Assembly (NCBI GenBank): GCA_045655125.1
Contig: JAZOOR010000055.1
Span: 1 to 38,569 of the forward strand
Direction of reading: 5' to 3'
DNA from: SIG578 sp045655125
Lineage (GTDB): Bacteria; Bacillota; Clostridia; Oscillospirales; Ruminococcaceae
DNA length: 38,569 bases
How positions within the stretch are numbered: position 1 is the first letter of the stretch; each line of letters starts with the position of its first letter. Shown here piece by piece: positions 1-8,060 of this stretch. The notes under the pieces were generated by a model, which saw only the letters and a program-made list of their open reading frames with translations, ran no database searches and was not told the DNA's origin. Both the position numbers and the translations under genes were made by a program.

Positions 1-668
1 TCTTTGACGGTAGCGAGCATCCTCTGACTGAACTCACCTCTCGGAAAACGGAAAAGGCGCATTTCATAATTAAACTGCTCTTTAACAAGGTTATGGAGCC
101 TCATTATTTCCTCTCGCGCCTCATCTAAGGAGCAGGAAGGCATAGAGGGGTGTGACCAGCTATGGTTCCCTACTGTATGCCCTTCGTCTATCATTCGGCG
201 CACAAGCTCGGGGTTTCTTTTTACATAGTCATAGGTTACAAAAAACACCGCCTTGACTTTTTTATCCTTCAAGATATCAAGAATTGATGCGGTATACCCG
301 TTTTCATAACCCTCATCGAATGTCAAGTAAATCTTCTTTACATCATCGCCTATAAACTTTGCGTTGTAATCACTATATTTCTGATTAAAGGAAACTGCCG
401 ACGAGGGACGGGCGTGGTTTTTTTCATTTCCCGCTCCCCAGCCGATACAGGTATTATCAAGTGTGTTTAAATCATAGGGCGGCATCTTTGAGCTTTCCTC
501 TTTCTCTATAAGCGTCATTTGTGCCGAAGCATTATTATTTTCAATGTTGCTTATTTGCTCAGAGGATAAAATTTTGTTTTGCCCTCTATCGCTGCATGAG
601 GAACATATAAAAAGCAATACAGCGCAGGCTATGCCGAAAAGGGTTTTAACTTTATATTTTCTTACCAT
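1..668 (-). CDS. PdaA-like polysaccharide deacetylase lipoprotein (C-terminus cut off)
   Basis: This is the N-terminal 222 codons of a NodB-type (carbohydrate esterase 4) deacetylase; the rest lies beyond the window edge. The start at 668 gives MVRKYKVKTLFGIACAVLLF followed by ICSSC, a lipoprotein signal peptide with a lipobox. The NodB metal-site motifs are visible: YLTFDEGYENGY (metal/catalytic Asp) and later EGHTVGNHSWSHPS (the HxxxH-type metal ligands). The 'TFDEGYENGYT' form is typical of the PdaA family, which acts on peptidoglycan and in Bacillus makes spore-cortex muramic-delta-lactam. A role on peptidoglycan is inferred from this resemblance. The gene follows the small lipoprotein gene by 7 bases and is probably co-transcribed with it. 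Confidence 0.88.
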   Translation of the reverse strand, partial: MVRKYKVKTLFGIACAVLLFICSSCSDRGQNKILSSEQISNIENNNASAQMTLIEKEESSKMPPYDLNTLDNTCIGWGAGNEKNHARPSSAVSFNQKYSDYNAKFIGDDVKKIYLTFDEGYENGYTASILDILKDKKVKAVFFVTYDYVKRNPELVRRMIDEGHTVGNHSWSHPSMPSCSLDEAREEIMRLHNLVKEQFNYEMRLFRFPRGEFSQRMLATVK

Positions 669-675
669 ATTGTTA

Positions 676-939
676 CTATTTCATCATACTACTAAGTGTA
701 CCATTTGCCGAAGAAATAACGCTTGAAATGTCGTTTCCAAGGGTATTGCTGTTATTAGACGAATTGTTGTCATAGTTACCATCTGTATTACCACTGGGAA
801 TATTTCCGCTCATAACAGACGAGGTATCGTTTCTGGACTCATTTCTGGAGCTGGTATCTTCACCTGTACCCATATCGCAAGCAGAAAGCATTGTCATAAG
901 CGAGAGCGCAGCAATTAAAATTGCAATTTTTTGTTTCAT
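676..939 (-). CDS. Small Ser/Asn-rich lipoprotein, unknown function
   Basis: This is an 87-residue protein starting MKQKIAILIAALSLMTMLSAC, a signal peptide ending in an LSAC lipobox. The mature part is almost entirely Ser, Asn, Gly, Asp and Thr, a low-complexity hydrophilic tether with no recognisable domain. I chose the start at 939, not the longer 1038 ORF, because a strong AAAGGAGGAGAGG ribosome binding site precedes it and the signal peptide begins there. It lies just upstream of the deacetylase lipoprotein gene and diverges from enolase. The function is unknown. Confidence 0.72.
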   Translation of the reverse strand: MKQKIAILIAALSLMTMLSACDMGTGEDTSSRNESRNDTSSVMSGNIPSGNTDGNYDNNSSNNSNTLGNDISSVISSANGTLSSMMK

Positions 940-1062
940 TTGCCTCTCCTCCTTTATAATTTTATTTTTTGTTCCCCGAATAGTTTCTGTAACTCTCCTA
1001 ACAATATGCTTATAAAGCAAATTTCCAAAATTGAACAAAAATTTTTAAAGGAGGCATTTATA

Positions 1063-2355
1063 TTGTTTTCAAATCCTTATCTTATTACAAAGGTGACAGC
1101 ACGGCAAATTTTAGATTCGCGAGGCAACCCCACCGTTGAGGCGCAGGTTCATTTATGCGGCGGCGCAGTCGCGCGGGCAGCAGTTCCCTCGGGTGCATCT
1201 ACGGGAAGATTTGAGGCAAGAGAGCTGCGCGACAAAAACAAGGAGATATATTTAGGCTGCGGTGTTCTCAGTGCCGTAGAGAATGTTAATGGCGCTATAA
1301 ACTCTGCCATATCAGGAATGGACGCGCGTTTTCAAGGCGAAATTGACAGAGTAATGATTGATTTAGACGGCAGCGCTGACAAGAGCGAGTTTGGTGCAAA
1401 TGCAATTTTGGCGGTATCACTAGCAGTAGCGAGAGCGGCGGCTAAAGCGGTCGGTATTCCGCTATACAAGCACATAGGCGGCATTTCGGCGAATATTCTT
1501 CCTGTTCCTATGATGAATATTTTAAATGGCGGTGTGCACGCACCAAACAACCTTGATATTCAGGAATTTATGATAATGCCCGTGGGCGCACATACCTTCA
1601 GCGAGGCTTTGCGTTGCGGCTCTGAGGTTTATCACGCGCTAATGACAACGCTAAAGCTTATGGGAGCTTCAACGGCTATTGGTGACGAGGGTGGTTTTGC
1701 TCCCGATTTAAAAAATGACAATGAAGCCATTGAGGTTATATTAGATGCCATAGAGCGCGCAGGATTCAAGCCTGGCGAGGATGTTATGATTGCTCTTGAT
1801 GCCGCGGCGTCGGGGTGGCTTGAAGAGGAATCGGAAAGTTATTTTCTTCCCAAGCAGAAAAAGGCTTTATCAAAAAAGCAACTTTCGCTTTATTGGAACG
1901 AGCTTTGTGAAAAATATCCTATTATTTCTATTGAAGACCCATTTTACGAAGATGACTTTGAGGGTATGGCTGCCCTTACAGAAAAGATTGGACACAAAAT
2001 TCAGCTTGTTGGCGATGATTTATTTGTAACCAACTCAGAAAGGCTTACAATGGGGATAAGAAGCGGAGCGGCAAACTCCATTCTTATTAAGCCCAATCAG
2101 ATTGGAAGCCTGAGTGAAAGCATAGAAACGGTTATGCTTGCAAAGCGGGCGGGATACAATAGCATTATATCTCATCGCTCAGGAGAAACAGAGGACACCT
2201 TTATTGCAGACCTTGCAGTAGGCTTAAATGCAGGTCAGATAAAAACGGGAGCTCCTTGCCGAAGCGACAGAACTGCTAAATACAACAGACTGCTACGAAT
2301 TGAAGAGGAGCTTGGCAGCAGCGCTGTTTATTTAGGAAAAAATTCGATAAAATAA
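1063..2355 (+). CDS. eno: Enolase (phosphopyruvate hydratase)
   Basis: Converts 2-phosphoglycerate to phosphoenolpyruvate in glycolysis (cytoplasm, Mg-dependent). The product is 430 residues, a normal enolase length. Visible motifs are the N-terminal ARQILDSRGNPTVE, the catalytic GDEGGF (about 207-212), the metal-ligand Asp in ALDAAAS (246), SIEDP (289-293) and GDDLFVTN (from 317), and the signature ILIKPNQIGSLSE with the catalytic Lys near 344. The open frame extends upstream to 931, but a TTG at 1063 has AAAGGAGG eight bases before it and gives the expected N-terminus. ALDAAASGW differs slightly from the usual ALDxAASEF. It is single-gene, with a terminator directly after it. Confidence 0.96.
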   Translation: MFSNPYLITKVTARQILDSRGNPTVEAQVHLCGGAVARAAVPSGASTGRFEARELRDKNKEIYLGCGVLSAVENVNGAINSAISGMDARFQGEIDRVMIDLDGSADKSEFGANAILAVSLAVARAAAKAVGIPLYKHIGGISANILPVPMMNILNGGVHAPNNLDIQEFMIMPVGAHTFSEALRCGSEVYHALMTTLKLMGASTAIGDEGGFAPDLKNDNEAIEVILDAIERAGFKPGEDVMIALDAAASGWLEEESESYFLPKQKKALSKKQLSLYWNELCEKYPIISIEDPFYEDDFEGMAALTEKIGHKIQLVGDDLFVTNSERLTMGIRSGAANSILIKPNQIGSLSESIETVMLAKRAGYNSIISHRSGETEDTFIADLAVGLNAGQIKTGAPCRSDRTAKYNRLLRIEEELGSSAVYLGKNSIK

Positions 2356-2358
2356 AGA

Positions 2359-2389
2359 AAAACCGAAAGGCTTTCTGCCTTTCGGTTTT
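2359..2389. terminator. Bidirectional terminator between eno and the CpsD-like kinase gene
   Basis: A perfect 13-bp stem (AAAACCGAAAGGC / GCCTTTCGGTTTT) with a 5-base loop. A-runs and T-runs on both sides let it work for both converging genes. Confidence 0.9.
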
Positions 2390-2396
2390 AAATTTG

Positions 2397-3143
2397 CTAT
2401 TTTGAGTCACTCTCGCGGCGAGAAGAAATGTAGTAGCCGCCTTTATAGTAACCATATCGTTTATCCTTTGTGGTAGAAGACGACTGAACATCGTTGTAAA
2501 CAATGCCGAGAATCTTCGACTCTACAAATTCAAGGCTATCAATGCATCTTCCAAGTGCGCCTTGGTCTGTGTAATTCTGACGGACCACTATCAAGGTTCC
2601 ATCTACAAGGCTGCTGAGCTGCAGGGCATCTGAAACAACATTGATAGGAGAGGTATCAAGAATAATATAATCAAACGATTTGGAAAACTCTGAAAGCAGT
2701 GCTTCCATTCTGCCCGATGCAAGAAGCTCTGCTGGGTTTGGGGGAACAGCTCCTGCGGGGAGAACAAACAGGTTTTCTATCTTGGTTTTGGTGACCGCGG
2801 TGTTAACATCAGAAAAACCCGCAAGGACGTTAGCAAGTCCCGGAGCTCTCTTTAGTTCAAACAGACGGTGAATTTTTCCTCTGCGAAGGTCGCAGTCTAT
2901 CAAGAGTACGCTTGCGCCCATTTCTGCAAAAGCGACCGATAGGTACGATGAAACTGTGCTTTTTCCCTCTCCCGCAAGTGCGCTAGTAACAATAATTTTA
3001 CGGCAACCTTCCTTAGGGAGTGAAAATAGTACATTGGTTCTTAGAGTCTTATAGGATTCAGAAAATAAGAAGCTATGCTTATTGCCTACAATCAGTTCAT
3101 TTTGAACCGACGGATTTTTCTTCTTTTTAGATAACAGTTTCAT
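2397..3143 (-). CDS. CpsD/CapB-family bacterial tyrosine kinase
   Basis: A 248-residue BY-kinase of the cytoplasmic type that partners a separate membrane adaptor and regulates capsule or exopolysaccharide export by tyrosine autophosphorylation. Walker A is AGEGKST (about 57-63), Walker A' LLIDCDLRRG (80-89) and Walker B YIILDTSP (159-166). The C-terminus has a tyrosine cluster (Tyr 230, 232, 233, 237, 238), the usual autophosphorylation tail. The adaptor gene lies directly upstream on the same strand (19-base gap). No glycosyltransferases, Wzx or Wzy are nearby, so the polymer this pair controls is encoded elsewhere. Confidence 0.92.
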   Translation of the reverse strand: MKLLSKKKKNPSVQNELIVGNKHSFLFSESYKTLRTNVLFSLPKEGCRKIIVTSALAGEGKSTVSSYLSVAFAEMGASVLLIDCDLRRGKIHRLFELKRAPGLANVLAGFSDVNTAVTKTKIENLFVLPAGAVPPNPAELLASGRMEALLSEFSKSFDYIILDTSPINVVSDALQLSSLVDGTLIVVRQNYTDQGALGRCIDSLEFVESKILGIVYNDVQSSSTTKDKRYGYYKGGYYISSRRESDSK

Positions 3144-3162
3144 GTGAAGTTCCTTTCTTCCA

Positions 3163-3828
3163 TCATTCTACTGTGTTGATGGTTCCGAGGATTGGATAAA
3201 CAGTGAAGTTACGAATATCTTCTTCACTGCGAATTCTTTTATCAAGCTTTGCTACCATAAGAACAATGCAAGCACTGATAACAAGTCCTATAATCGCACC
3301 TAACGCAGAACTTATTGTAATATTTGAAGCAAGAGGCGCTACAGGTCTTTTTGCACCATTCAAAATAACGATAGATCCTGTATCATCAAAATACTGTCTT
3401 AAGGTGTTGGGGGCAATCTGCTCAATAGCTCTTGCAATCTCATAACTGTTTTTTGCAGAATCAGTTGTTACCTCGACAGAAAGTATCTGAGTGTCATCCA
3501 CTGCTTCCATTCTCATACTGCGTCGAACCATATTAGCAGTATAATTTACATCAACAGGAAGTTGTTTTACAACCTTTTCGGAAAATGAAAGGTCCTTCAT
3601 TATTCCGATATATGCTTTTGTGAGCTGCTGAGACGCCGCTATAGTTCCCGATGTTGCAATAGTATCGGGAGCGGCATTTACAATCATTGTAACCTCACAG
3701 GAATACTGCGCAACCTCTGTGAATTTAGTATAAGTAAAAAAGGATATGAAGCCAATCGCAAGTCCTAAAACAAGCACAGGGATTCGGCGAAGCATCAAAA
3801 GAAAAAAGTCTTTAAAATTAATTTCCAT
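3163..3828 (-). CDS. Wzz/CpsC-type chain-length determinant, kinase adaptor
   Basis: A 221-residue membrane protein with a transmembrane segment near residues 13-31, an extracytoplasmic region of about 140 residues and a second membrane segment near 172-192 (SSALGAIIGLVISACIVLMV), ending in a short cytoplasmic tail. This is the layout of CpsC/CapA adaptors. The Wzz-type Pro/Gly-rich stretch RPVAPLASN precedes the second segment. It is expected to activate the following BY-kinase and set polysaccharide chain length. It has its own consensus-like promoter about 50 bases upstream. Confidence 0.9.
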   Translation of the reverse strand: MEINFKDFFLLMLRRIPVLVLGLAIGFISFFTYTKFTEVAQYSCEVTMIVNAAPDTIATSGTIAASQQLTKAYIGIMKDLSFSEKVVKQLPVDVNYTANMVRRSMRMEAVDDTQILSVEVTTDSAKNSYEIARAIEQIAPNTLRQYFDDTGSIVILNGAKRPVAPLASNITISSALGAIIGLVISACIVLMVAKLDKRIRSEEDIRNFTVYPILGTINTVE

Positions 3829-3876
3829 TCTTTTGTTCCCCTCATAATAATTTAAGTTGTAGCAAAACCTTATGAT

Positions 3877-3905
3877 ATTATACTCCTAAAGTCGTTTTTT
3901 GTAAA
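3877..3905 (-). promoter_or_regulatory. Promoter for the CpsC/CpsD-like pair
   Basis: On the minus strand, TTTACA (3900-3905) and TATAAT (3877-3882) are separated by 17 bases, 50 bases upstream of the start codon. It is close to the housekeeping sigma-A consensus. Confidence 0.65.
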
Positions 3906-4017
3906 CCCCTTTTAAATATTTTCACGGTACATTCTGCTCGGTAATTTTTCAAAATGGAATAAAAAGTGAATTTATGTTCAAAATATTTCATATACTGATT
4001 TGAAAGGAGGGAGCTTT

Positions 4018-4317
4018 TTGCAAGCCACAGCATATTTGCAACAATTTTTCTCATCTATCAGCTCAAAATCATCGGACACTCGCACAAAAGAAAAAACCGA
4101 TGACCCAATTTTATCAGAAATTGCAGATGTCTCAAAAAAGCTCGAAAACATAAGAAACCGATTTAATTTCGAAACTCAGCACGATATGATAGATTCCTGT
4201 ATTTTTGAGGAGCGCGCACTACTTTCAAGATACAGACATCTTATTACAGTTGCACGCGAGAAAGGCATTACCTGCAGCCCCACCGCGCATTACTGCGCGT
4301 TTTCGCAGAAAGGCTAA
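4018..4317 (+). CDS. DUF2508 (YaaL-like) protein
   Basis: A 99-residue soluble protein, predicted mainly helical, with the DUF2508 pattern: a hydrophobic/basic helix, then FNFETQHDMIDSCIFEERALLSRYRHLI. In Bacillus the relative YaaL is encoded between recR and bofA; here bofA also follows directly, which supports the assignment. A TTG start at 4018 is preferred because GAAAGGAGGGAG lies just upstream; the longer ATG at 4000 would bury that site. Its biochemical function is unknown. Confidence 0.75.
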   Translation: MQATAYLQQFFSSISSKSSDTRTKEKTDDPILSEIADVSKKLENIRNRFNFETQHDMIDSCIFEERALLSRYRHLITVAREKGITCSPTAHYCAFSQKG

Positions 4318-4346
4318 AAAGACAACGTAGAAACGGAGCTGACAAA

Positions 4347-4619
4347 ATGACGGCTGAAAAATTTATTTTATTAATTTTCTCTCTGGCGGTATCTATTATC
4401 TGCATTGGAATCTACATCAAATCATCTGCAGGGCAAAAGAAATATCTCTTTTCTGCCCTCTTCGGTTCTATGGGGATGGGTGCATCAAGCCTTTTTTTAG
4501 TTTGGATTTTGAGTTCTTTTTTCGGAAAACTGATTTATATAAATCTTTGCACTATTTTAATTGCGCTGACAGGATCCATTCCTGCTGTTGCCGCAATGCT
4601 GTTTCTAAATATAATATAA
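4347..4619 (+). CDS. bofA: BofA-family pro-sigma-K processing inhibitor
   Basis: A 90-residue integral membrane protein with two or three hydrophobic segments (about 5-24, 34-57 and 62-88), matching the size and topology of BofA. In Bacillus BofA holds the SpoIVFB protease inactive in the forespore-surrounding membrane until sigma-K is needed. The assignment rests on topology and on the conserved position after a DUF2508 gene. It suggests the organism sporulates or descends from a sporulating ancestor. The start has GGAG eight bases upstream. Confidence 0.72.
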   Translation: MTAEKFILLIFSLAVSIICIGIYIKSSAGQKKYLFSALFGSMGMGASSLFLVWILSSFFGKLIYINLCTILIALTGSIPAVAAMLFLNII

Positions 4620-4625
4620 ACATAA

Positions 4626-4652
4626 AAAAGAGCGGGCATTGCCCGCTCTTTT
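4626..4652. terminator. Bidirectional terminator between bofA and ugpC
   Basis: AAAAGAGCGGGC / GCCCGCTCTTTT stem with an ATT loop and T-runs in both directions, lying between two convergent genes. Confidence 0.9.
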
Positions 4653-4659
4653 AAATATC

Positions 4660-5805
4660 TTAGTAAACTACTATAGCCTCGGTGTCCTTATCAAAGATGT
4701 GAAGTCTATTAGGATCGATAGCGATCTGAATCTCATCACCACTGATAACAGAAGTTCTGGGAGCAACGCGAGCGGTCATATTGATGCCCTCGCAGTCGAT
4801 GTAAAGATAGGTTTCAGCGCCCATAAGCTCGGTGATTTCAACCTTACATTTGATAACACCGGTAGTTGCCTTTGCGATGAACTCTTCGTCATCCTTAAGG
4901 CACTCAGGACGGATACCCATAATAACCTCTTTACCTGCATACTCAGGAAGATTGGTTCCCTTAACCTTCTCCTCAGGAATGGTAACCTGATATTTAACAC
5001 CCTTCTTGGTCTTGGTGTCTTCAGAGCCGAACTCTACAGCATACTGACCATTCTCAAGGTCAATAATCTTGGACTCAACAAAGTTCATCTGAGGAGTTCC
5101 GATAAAGCCTGCAACGAATACATTAACGGGCTTGTTGTAGAGGTTTGTGGGGCTGTCAACCTGCTGAATAAATCCGTCTTTCATAACGACGATTCTGTCA
5201 GCCATGGTCATAGCCTCGGTCTGATCGTGGGTAACATAGATAAAGGTGGTACCCAGCTTTTTATGGAGCTTGGAAAGCTCGGTTCTCATCTGTGCACGAA
5301 GCTTAGCATCGAGATTGGAGAGAGGCTCGTCAAGAAGGAAGACCTTAGGCTCACGAACAATAGCACGACCGAGAGCAACACGCTGACGCTGACCACCCGA
5401 AAGAGCCTTAGGCTTTCTGTCTAAAAGGTGGGTAATATCAAGGATTCTTGCTGCCTCTTCAACGCGCTTTCTGATTTCCTCCTTAGGAGTTTTACGCAGT
5501 TTAAGACCGAATGCCATATTTTCATAAACAGTCATATGAGGATAAAGAGCGTAGTTCTGGAAAACCATCGCAATATCCCTATCCTTAGGAGCAACGTTAT
5601 TGATAAGTCTGTCTCCTATATAGAGTTCACCATCAGTAATCTCCTCCAGACCGGCGACCATACGAAGAGTAGTGGACTTACCGCAACCGGAAGGACCAAC
5701 AAAGATGATAAATTCCTTATCCTTAATTTCAAGGTTGAAATCGGAAACAGCAGTAACACCGCTGGGATAAGTTTTTCCGATTTTTCTAAAAGATAAACTT
5801 GCCAT
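4660..5805 (-). CDS. ugpC: Carbohydrate ABC transporter ATP-binding protein, MsmK/UgpC family
   Basis: A 381-residue nucleotide-binding subunit that powers sugar or glycerol-phosphate ABC importers. Walker A is GPSGCGKST (37-45), the Q-loop Gln is near 83, the signature is LSGGQRQ (135-141), Walker B is VFLLDEP (155-161), and the H-loop His is near 193. The C-terminal 140 residues carry the regulatory TOBE/OB domain typical of MalK, MsmK and UgpC. No permease or solute-binding gene is adjacent. In Firmicutes such stand-alone ATPases often serve several sugar transporters; that role is inferred here. Confidence 0.94.
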   Translation of the reverse strand: MASLSFRKIGKTYPSGVTAVSDFNLEIKDKEFIIFVGPSGCGKSTTLRMVAGLEEITDGELYIGDRLINNVAPKDRDIAMVFQNYALYPHMTVYENMAFGLKLRKTPKEEIRKRVEEAARILDITHLLDRKPKALSGGQRQRVALGRAIVREPKVFLLDEPLSNLDAKLRAQMRTELSKLHKKLGTTFIYVTHDQTEAMTMADRIVVMKDGFIQQVDSPTNLYNKPVNVFVAGFIGTPQMNFVESKIIDLENGQYAVEFGSEDTKTKKGVKYQVTIPEEKVKGTNLPEYAGKEVIMGIRPECLKDDEEFIAKATTGVIKCKVEITELMGAETYLYIDCEGINMTARVAPRTSVISGDEIQIAIDPNRLHIFDKDTEAIVVY

Positions 5806-5877
5806 TATTGACCTCCTGCTTTTTATGCATTTGAATTAAATATTACAATCAGCTAAACTGACACTTATTACTAAATA

Positions 5878-5906
5878 ATAATATCAGTTTAAGAAAACAA
5901 ATACAA
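5878..5906 (-). promoter_or_regulatory. Possible promoter for ugpC
   Basis: On the minus strand, TTGTAT (5901-5906) and TATTAT (5878-5883) are 17 bases apart, about 70 bases upstream of ugpC in a 280-base AT-rich gap. No other feature was found in that gap. Confidence 0.4.
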
Positions 5907-6085
5907 TAAACTAATCTCACAAATATTAGTGCCACTTTTTTGTGTTTTTGCTCAAAAATGACCAAAAATAAGCATCTGTTTACGATTTATAAAATAAATC
6001 TAACCAAAAAAACGATGCCGCTTTTGTGCAATTTTAACATATCCATTTTCTTCCTTGATAATTATACCACATTGTGTTGTGCAGG

Positions 6086-6544
6086 TCAACCAATTATTTT
6101 AGAAAAACCGTTTTTATTTTGCATATCGCACAAAGCGCATCCGATTATCCTGCCCTCAATCACCAAAAGCTCTGCCGAGGTTTCTCCAAAGTCATTGGGC
6201 GGATTAGTAACCTTATAGCTATATCTGCGTGCCCTTTGTCCCTTATACTCCGAAAGGGTGAGACCTTGTGAATTCTGCACAATTTCAAAGCTCTGATACA
6301 CGCCGTCAAAGCTTTGGGGAATTATAACATCGCATACAGAAAAGGGCTCATTTTCTGTTTGTATTCCATAAGAGCTTAAAAATGAAATGCGCTGAGAATT
6401 ATTTTCGCAGAAAAGATAAGCGGGTGCCTGCACCGCTGTTGTTTTACTGTATTTTGCCGAAAATGCTACCGCAAAAGCTGCTACAAGGCAAACTGCTATA
6501 ATCTCAGTGCTTTTAGGCTTTCGTTTCCTTTTTAAAAAAAGCAT
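6086..6544 (-). CDS. DUF4830-containing membrane-anchored protein
   Basis: A 152-residue protein with a basic N-terminus (LKRKRKPK), one transmembrane segment (about 14-31) and an exported domain. The region FLSSYGIQTENEPFSVCDVIIPQSF, then YQSFEIVQNSQGLTLSEYKG, then YSYKVTNPP, and a C-terminal VIEGRIIGCALCDMQ match the DUF4830 pattern as I remember it. The domain contains three or four Cys, two of them close together (CALC). The function is unknown. It diverges from the amidase gene downstream. Confidence 0.7.
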   Translation of the reverse strand: MLFLKRKRKPKSTEIIAVCLVAAFAVAFSAKYSKTTAVQAPAYLFCENNSQRISFLSSYGIQTENEPFSVCDVIIPQSFDGVYQSFEIVQNSQGLTLSEYKGQRARRYSYKVTNPPNDFGETSAELLVIEGRIIGCALCDMQNKNGFSKIIG

Positions 6545-6665
6545 TTTAATTCTCCCTTCTTTTTACAAAATATATGCCGCATTGGACAATAAAATTACAG
6601 AGTTACAGACAAGCTGCCGATGCATAAATATAATAACGACACCACTAAAATGAAAGGAGATTTTT

Positions 6666-7409
6666 ATGCCTACCATTTATTTAAGTCCATCCACACAAGA
6701 GGCAAACACTTACGTAACAGGCGGAAGTGAGGAATATTATATGAATTTACTCGCCGACGCGCTTGAGCCTTATCTTGTCACAAACAACATAGGTTTTGTG
6801 AGAAATGACCGAACCACCAATGCCGCCACGGCAATCAGAGAGTCAAACGCAGGAAATTATGACCTGCATTTAGCTCTGCATTCAAATGCCTCGCCCGAGG
6901 CTACTGCGGGGCAAACTCGCGGAATTGATGTCTACTATTATCCCGGCAGCGAGCGAGGAGAGCGCGCCTCAGAAATTATAGCCGACAATTTTGAAGATAT
7001 ATATCCTTTGCCCGAAAGAGTTCGCACCCTTACTACAACCCGTCTTGGCGAGGTGCGGCAGCCAAAAGCACCCTCAGCCTTTTTGGAAATAGGTTACCAC
7101 GATAATCCCGAGGACGCGCAGTGGATAATAAGCAACATCCCCAGCATTGCAAGAAACATTGCTCTTTCTCTTACCGAGTATTTCGGTATCCCCTTTGTCG
7201 AGCCGCAAATGTCAAGGCGTGCAGTTGTAAGGCTATCATCGGGAAGCTTAAACCTACGCGAGCGCCCGTCGGTTTCCTCGCCTGTTTTAAGGAGCATTCC
7301 CAACGGAACTGTACTTAATGTTACCGACGGTTTTAATGGCTGGTATGCCACGCAATACGACGGCGCAAACGGATACGTCAGCGCCTCTTATGTTGATATT
7401 ATGGACTGA
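6666..7409 (+). CDS. Leaderless N-acetylmuramoyl-L-alanine amidase with SH3 domain
   Basis: A 247-residue protein: an Amidase_3-type domain (about 1-195) followed by a bacterial SH3 domain (about 205-245, RLSSGSLNLRERPSVSSPVL). It cuts the amide between MurNAc and the stem peptide. Candidate zinc and catalytic residues are Glu 22/23 (GGSEE), His 72 (LALHSNA) and Glu 141 (FLEIGYHDN). The usual first zinc His (GHGG) is replaced by YLSPSTQEAN, a form I associate with a subgroup of Clostridial and phage-like amidases. There is no signal peptide, so release may need lysis or a mother-cell context. The ribosome site is AAAGGAGA. Confidence 0.85.
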   Translation: MPTIYLSPSTQEANTYVTGGSEEYYMNLLADALEPYLVTNNIGFVRNDRTTNAATAIRESNAGNYDLHLALHSNASPEATAGQTRGIDVYYYPGSERGERASEIIADNFEDIYPLPERVRTLTTTRLGEVRQPKAPSAFLEIGYHDNPEDAQWIISNIPSIARNIALSLTEYFGIPFVEPQMSRRAVVRLSSGSLNLRERPSVSSPVLRSIPNGTVLNVTDGFNGWYATQYDGANGYVSASYVDIMD

Positions 7410-7415
7410 CAGGTA

Positions 7416-7444
7416 TTGACTTTATAGGCAGTTTTGGATATAAT
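7416..7444 (+). promoter_or_regulatory. Promoter of tRNA-Thr
   Basis: TTGACT (7416-7421), a 17-base spacer and TATAAT (7439-7444), 27 bases before the tRNA. Confidence 0.85.
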
Positions 7445-7471
7445 ATTTTTCGGCGCATTTAATGCGTCGAT

Positions 7472-7547
7472 GCTGGTGTGGCTCAGTTGGTAGAGCAGCT
7501 GATTCGTAATCAGCAGGTCGTCGGTTCAAGTCCGATCACCAGCTCCA
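7472..7547 (+). tRNA. tRNA-Thr (anticodon CGT)
   Basis: A full cloverleaf: acceptor GCTGGTG/CACCAGC, D-arm GCTC...GAGC, anticodon stem GCTGA/TCAGC with loop TTCGTAA (anticodon CGT, reads ACG), T-arm GTCGG TTCAAGT CCGAT, and an encoded CCA end. Discriminator base 73 is T, which I recall as usual for clostridial tRNA-Thr. It stands alone with its own promoter and terminator. Confidence 0.96.
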
Positions 7548-7579
7548 AAAATCCCGCCCAAGCAAGTGGGCGGGATTTT
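7548..7579 (+). terminator. Terminator of tRNA-Thr
   Basis: A 13-bp stem AAAATCCCGCCCA / TGGGCGGGATTTT with a 6-base loop, followed by ACTTTTTT, directly after the CCA end. Confidence 0.92.
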
Positions 7580-7665
7580 ACTTTTTTACTATTCACTCTT
7601 CTCTAAATAATATCTGTTTTTCCAGACAAAAGATAAGAGTAAAATCTCTGCTCCTACATATAAGT

Positions 7666-7703
7666 AAACCCCATTCCTGCCTTTTGGCATAGGAATGGGG
7701 TTT
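7666..7703. terminator. Terminator-like hairpin at the end of the SipW/TasA locus
   Basis: AAACCCCATTCCT pairs with AGGAATGGGGTTT around an inner GCC/GGC. It lies 34 bases beyond the stop of the last minus-strand gene of the surface locus and probably ends that transcript. The T-tract is short. Confidence 0.6.
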
Positions 7704-7736
7704 TGTATTGTAACCGAAGCGATGCTCGACACAGCA

Positions 7737-8060
7737 TCATTTTTTATTACTGGTTTCTTTTTGCCTGTATTTAACCGCCTGCATTATCTGAGCATTAAGG
7801 AGTCCGTCTTCACTGTAACTATATTCTTGAAGTTTATTTGCACATTTATCGCAAACTTGTCCAAGGCCGATTTCGTAATTATTACGCATATCAATAGGCA
7901 TTGAAACAGGAATAGATGTTAGTGCGCCACACATCACACAACGCTCAAATTCTTGCGAATCAGAAGCGTTATTAGGACTCCCGGTCTTCTTTTCAAGGCG
8001 CCGAAAAAGTATACTGTCCCAAAAAAAACGGAGGTTTTGGGTAAATAACTTCTTTTTCAT
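7737..8060 (-). CDS. CxxC-CxxC small protein, unknown function
   Basis: A 107-residue protein with no signal peptide and two cysteine pairs: CVMCG near residue 41 and CDKC near residue 70. They are spaced like a zinc ribbon (29 residues apart). The N-terminus is basic and aromatic (KLFTQNLRFFWDSILFRRLEKK). Its ATG immediately follows the stop codon of the upstream gene (TAAATG), so translation is very likely coupled. It is the last gene of the SipW/TasA locus. It could be a cytoplasmic redox or metal-binding accessory; no function can be assigned. Confidence 0.7.
   Translation of the reverse strand: MKKKLFTQNLRFFWDSILFRRLEKKTGSPNNASDSQEFERCVMCGALTSIPVSMPIDMRNNYEIGLGQVCDKCANKLQEYSYSEDGLLNAQIMQAVKYRQKETSNKK

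Noticed and set aside
931..1062. N-terminal extension of enolase from 931
   Set aside because: It overlaps the divergent lipoprotein start, has no ribosome site, and the TTG at 1063 gives the family's normal N-terminus.
4639..5424. 261-aa open frame on the plus strand across ugpC
   Set aside because: It is antisense to a well-conserved ABC ATPase gene and resembles no protein; it is a shadow of codon bias.
7580..7665. A second RNA gene after tRNA-Thr
   Set aside because: No cloverleaf or promoter is visible; only the terminator hairpins on each side.
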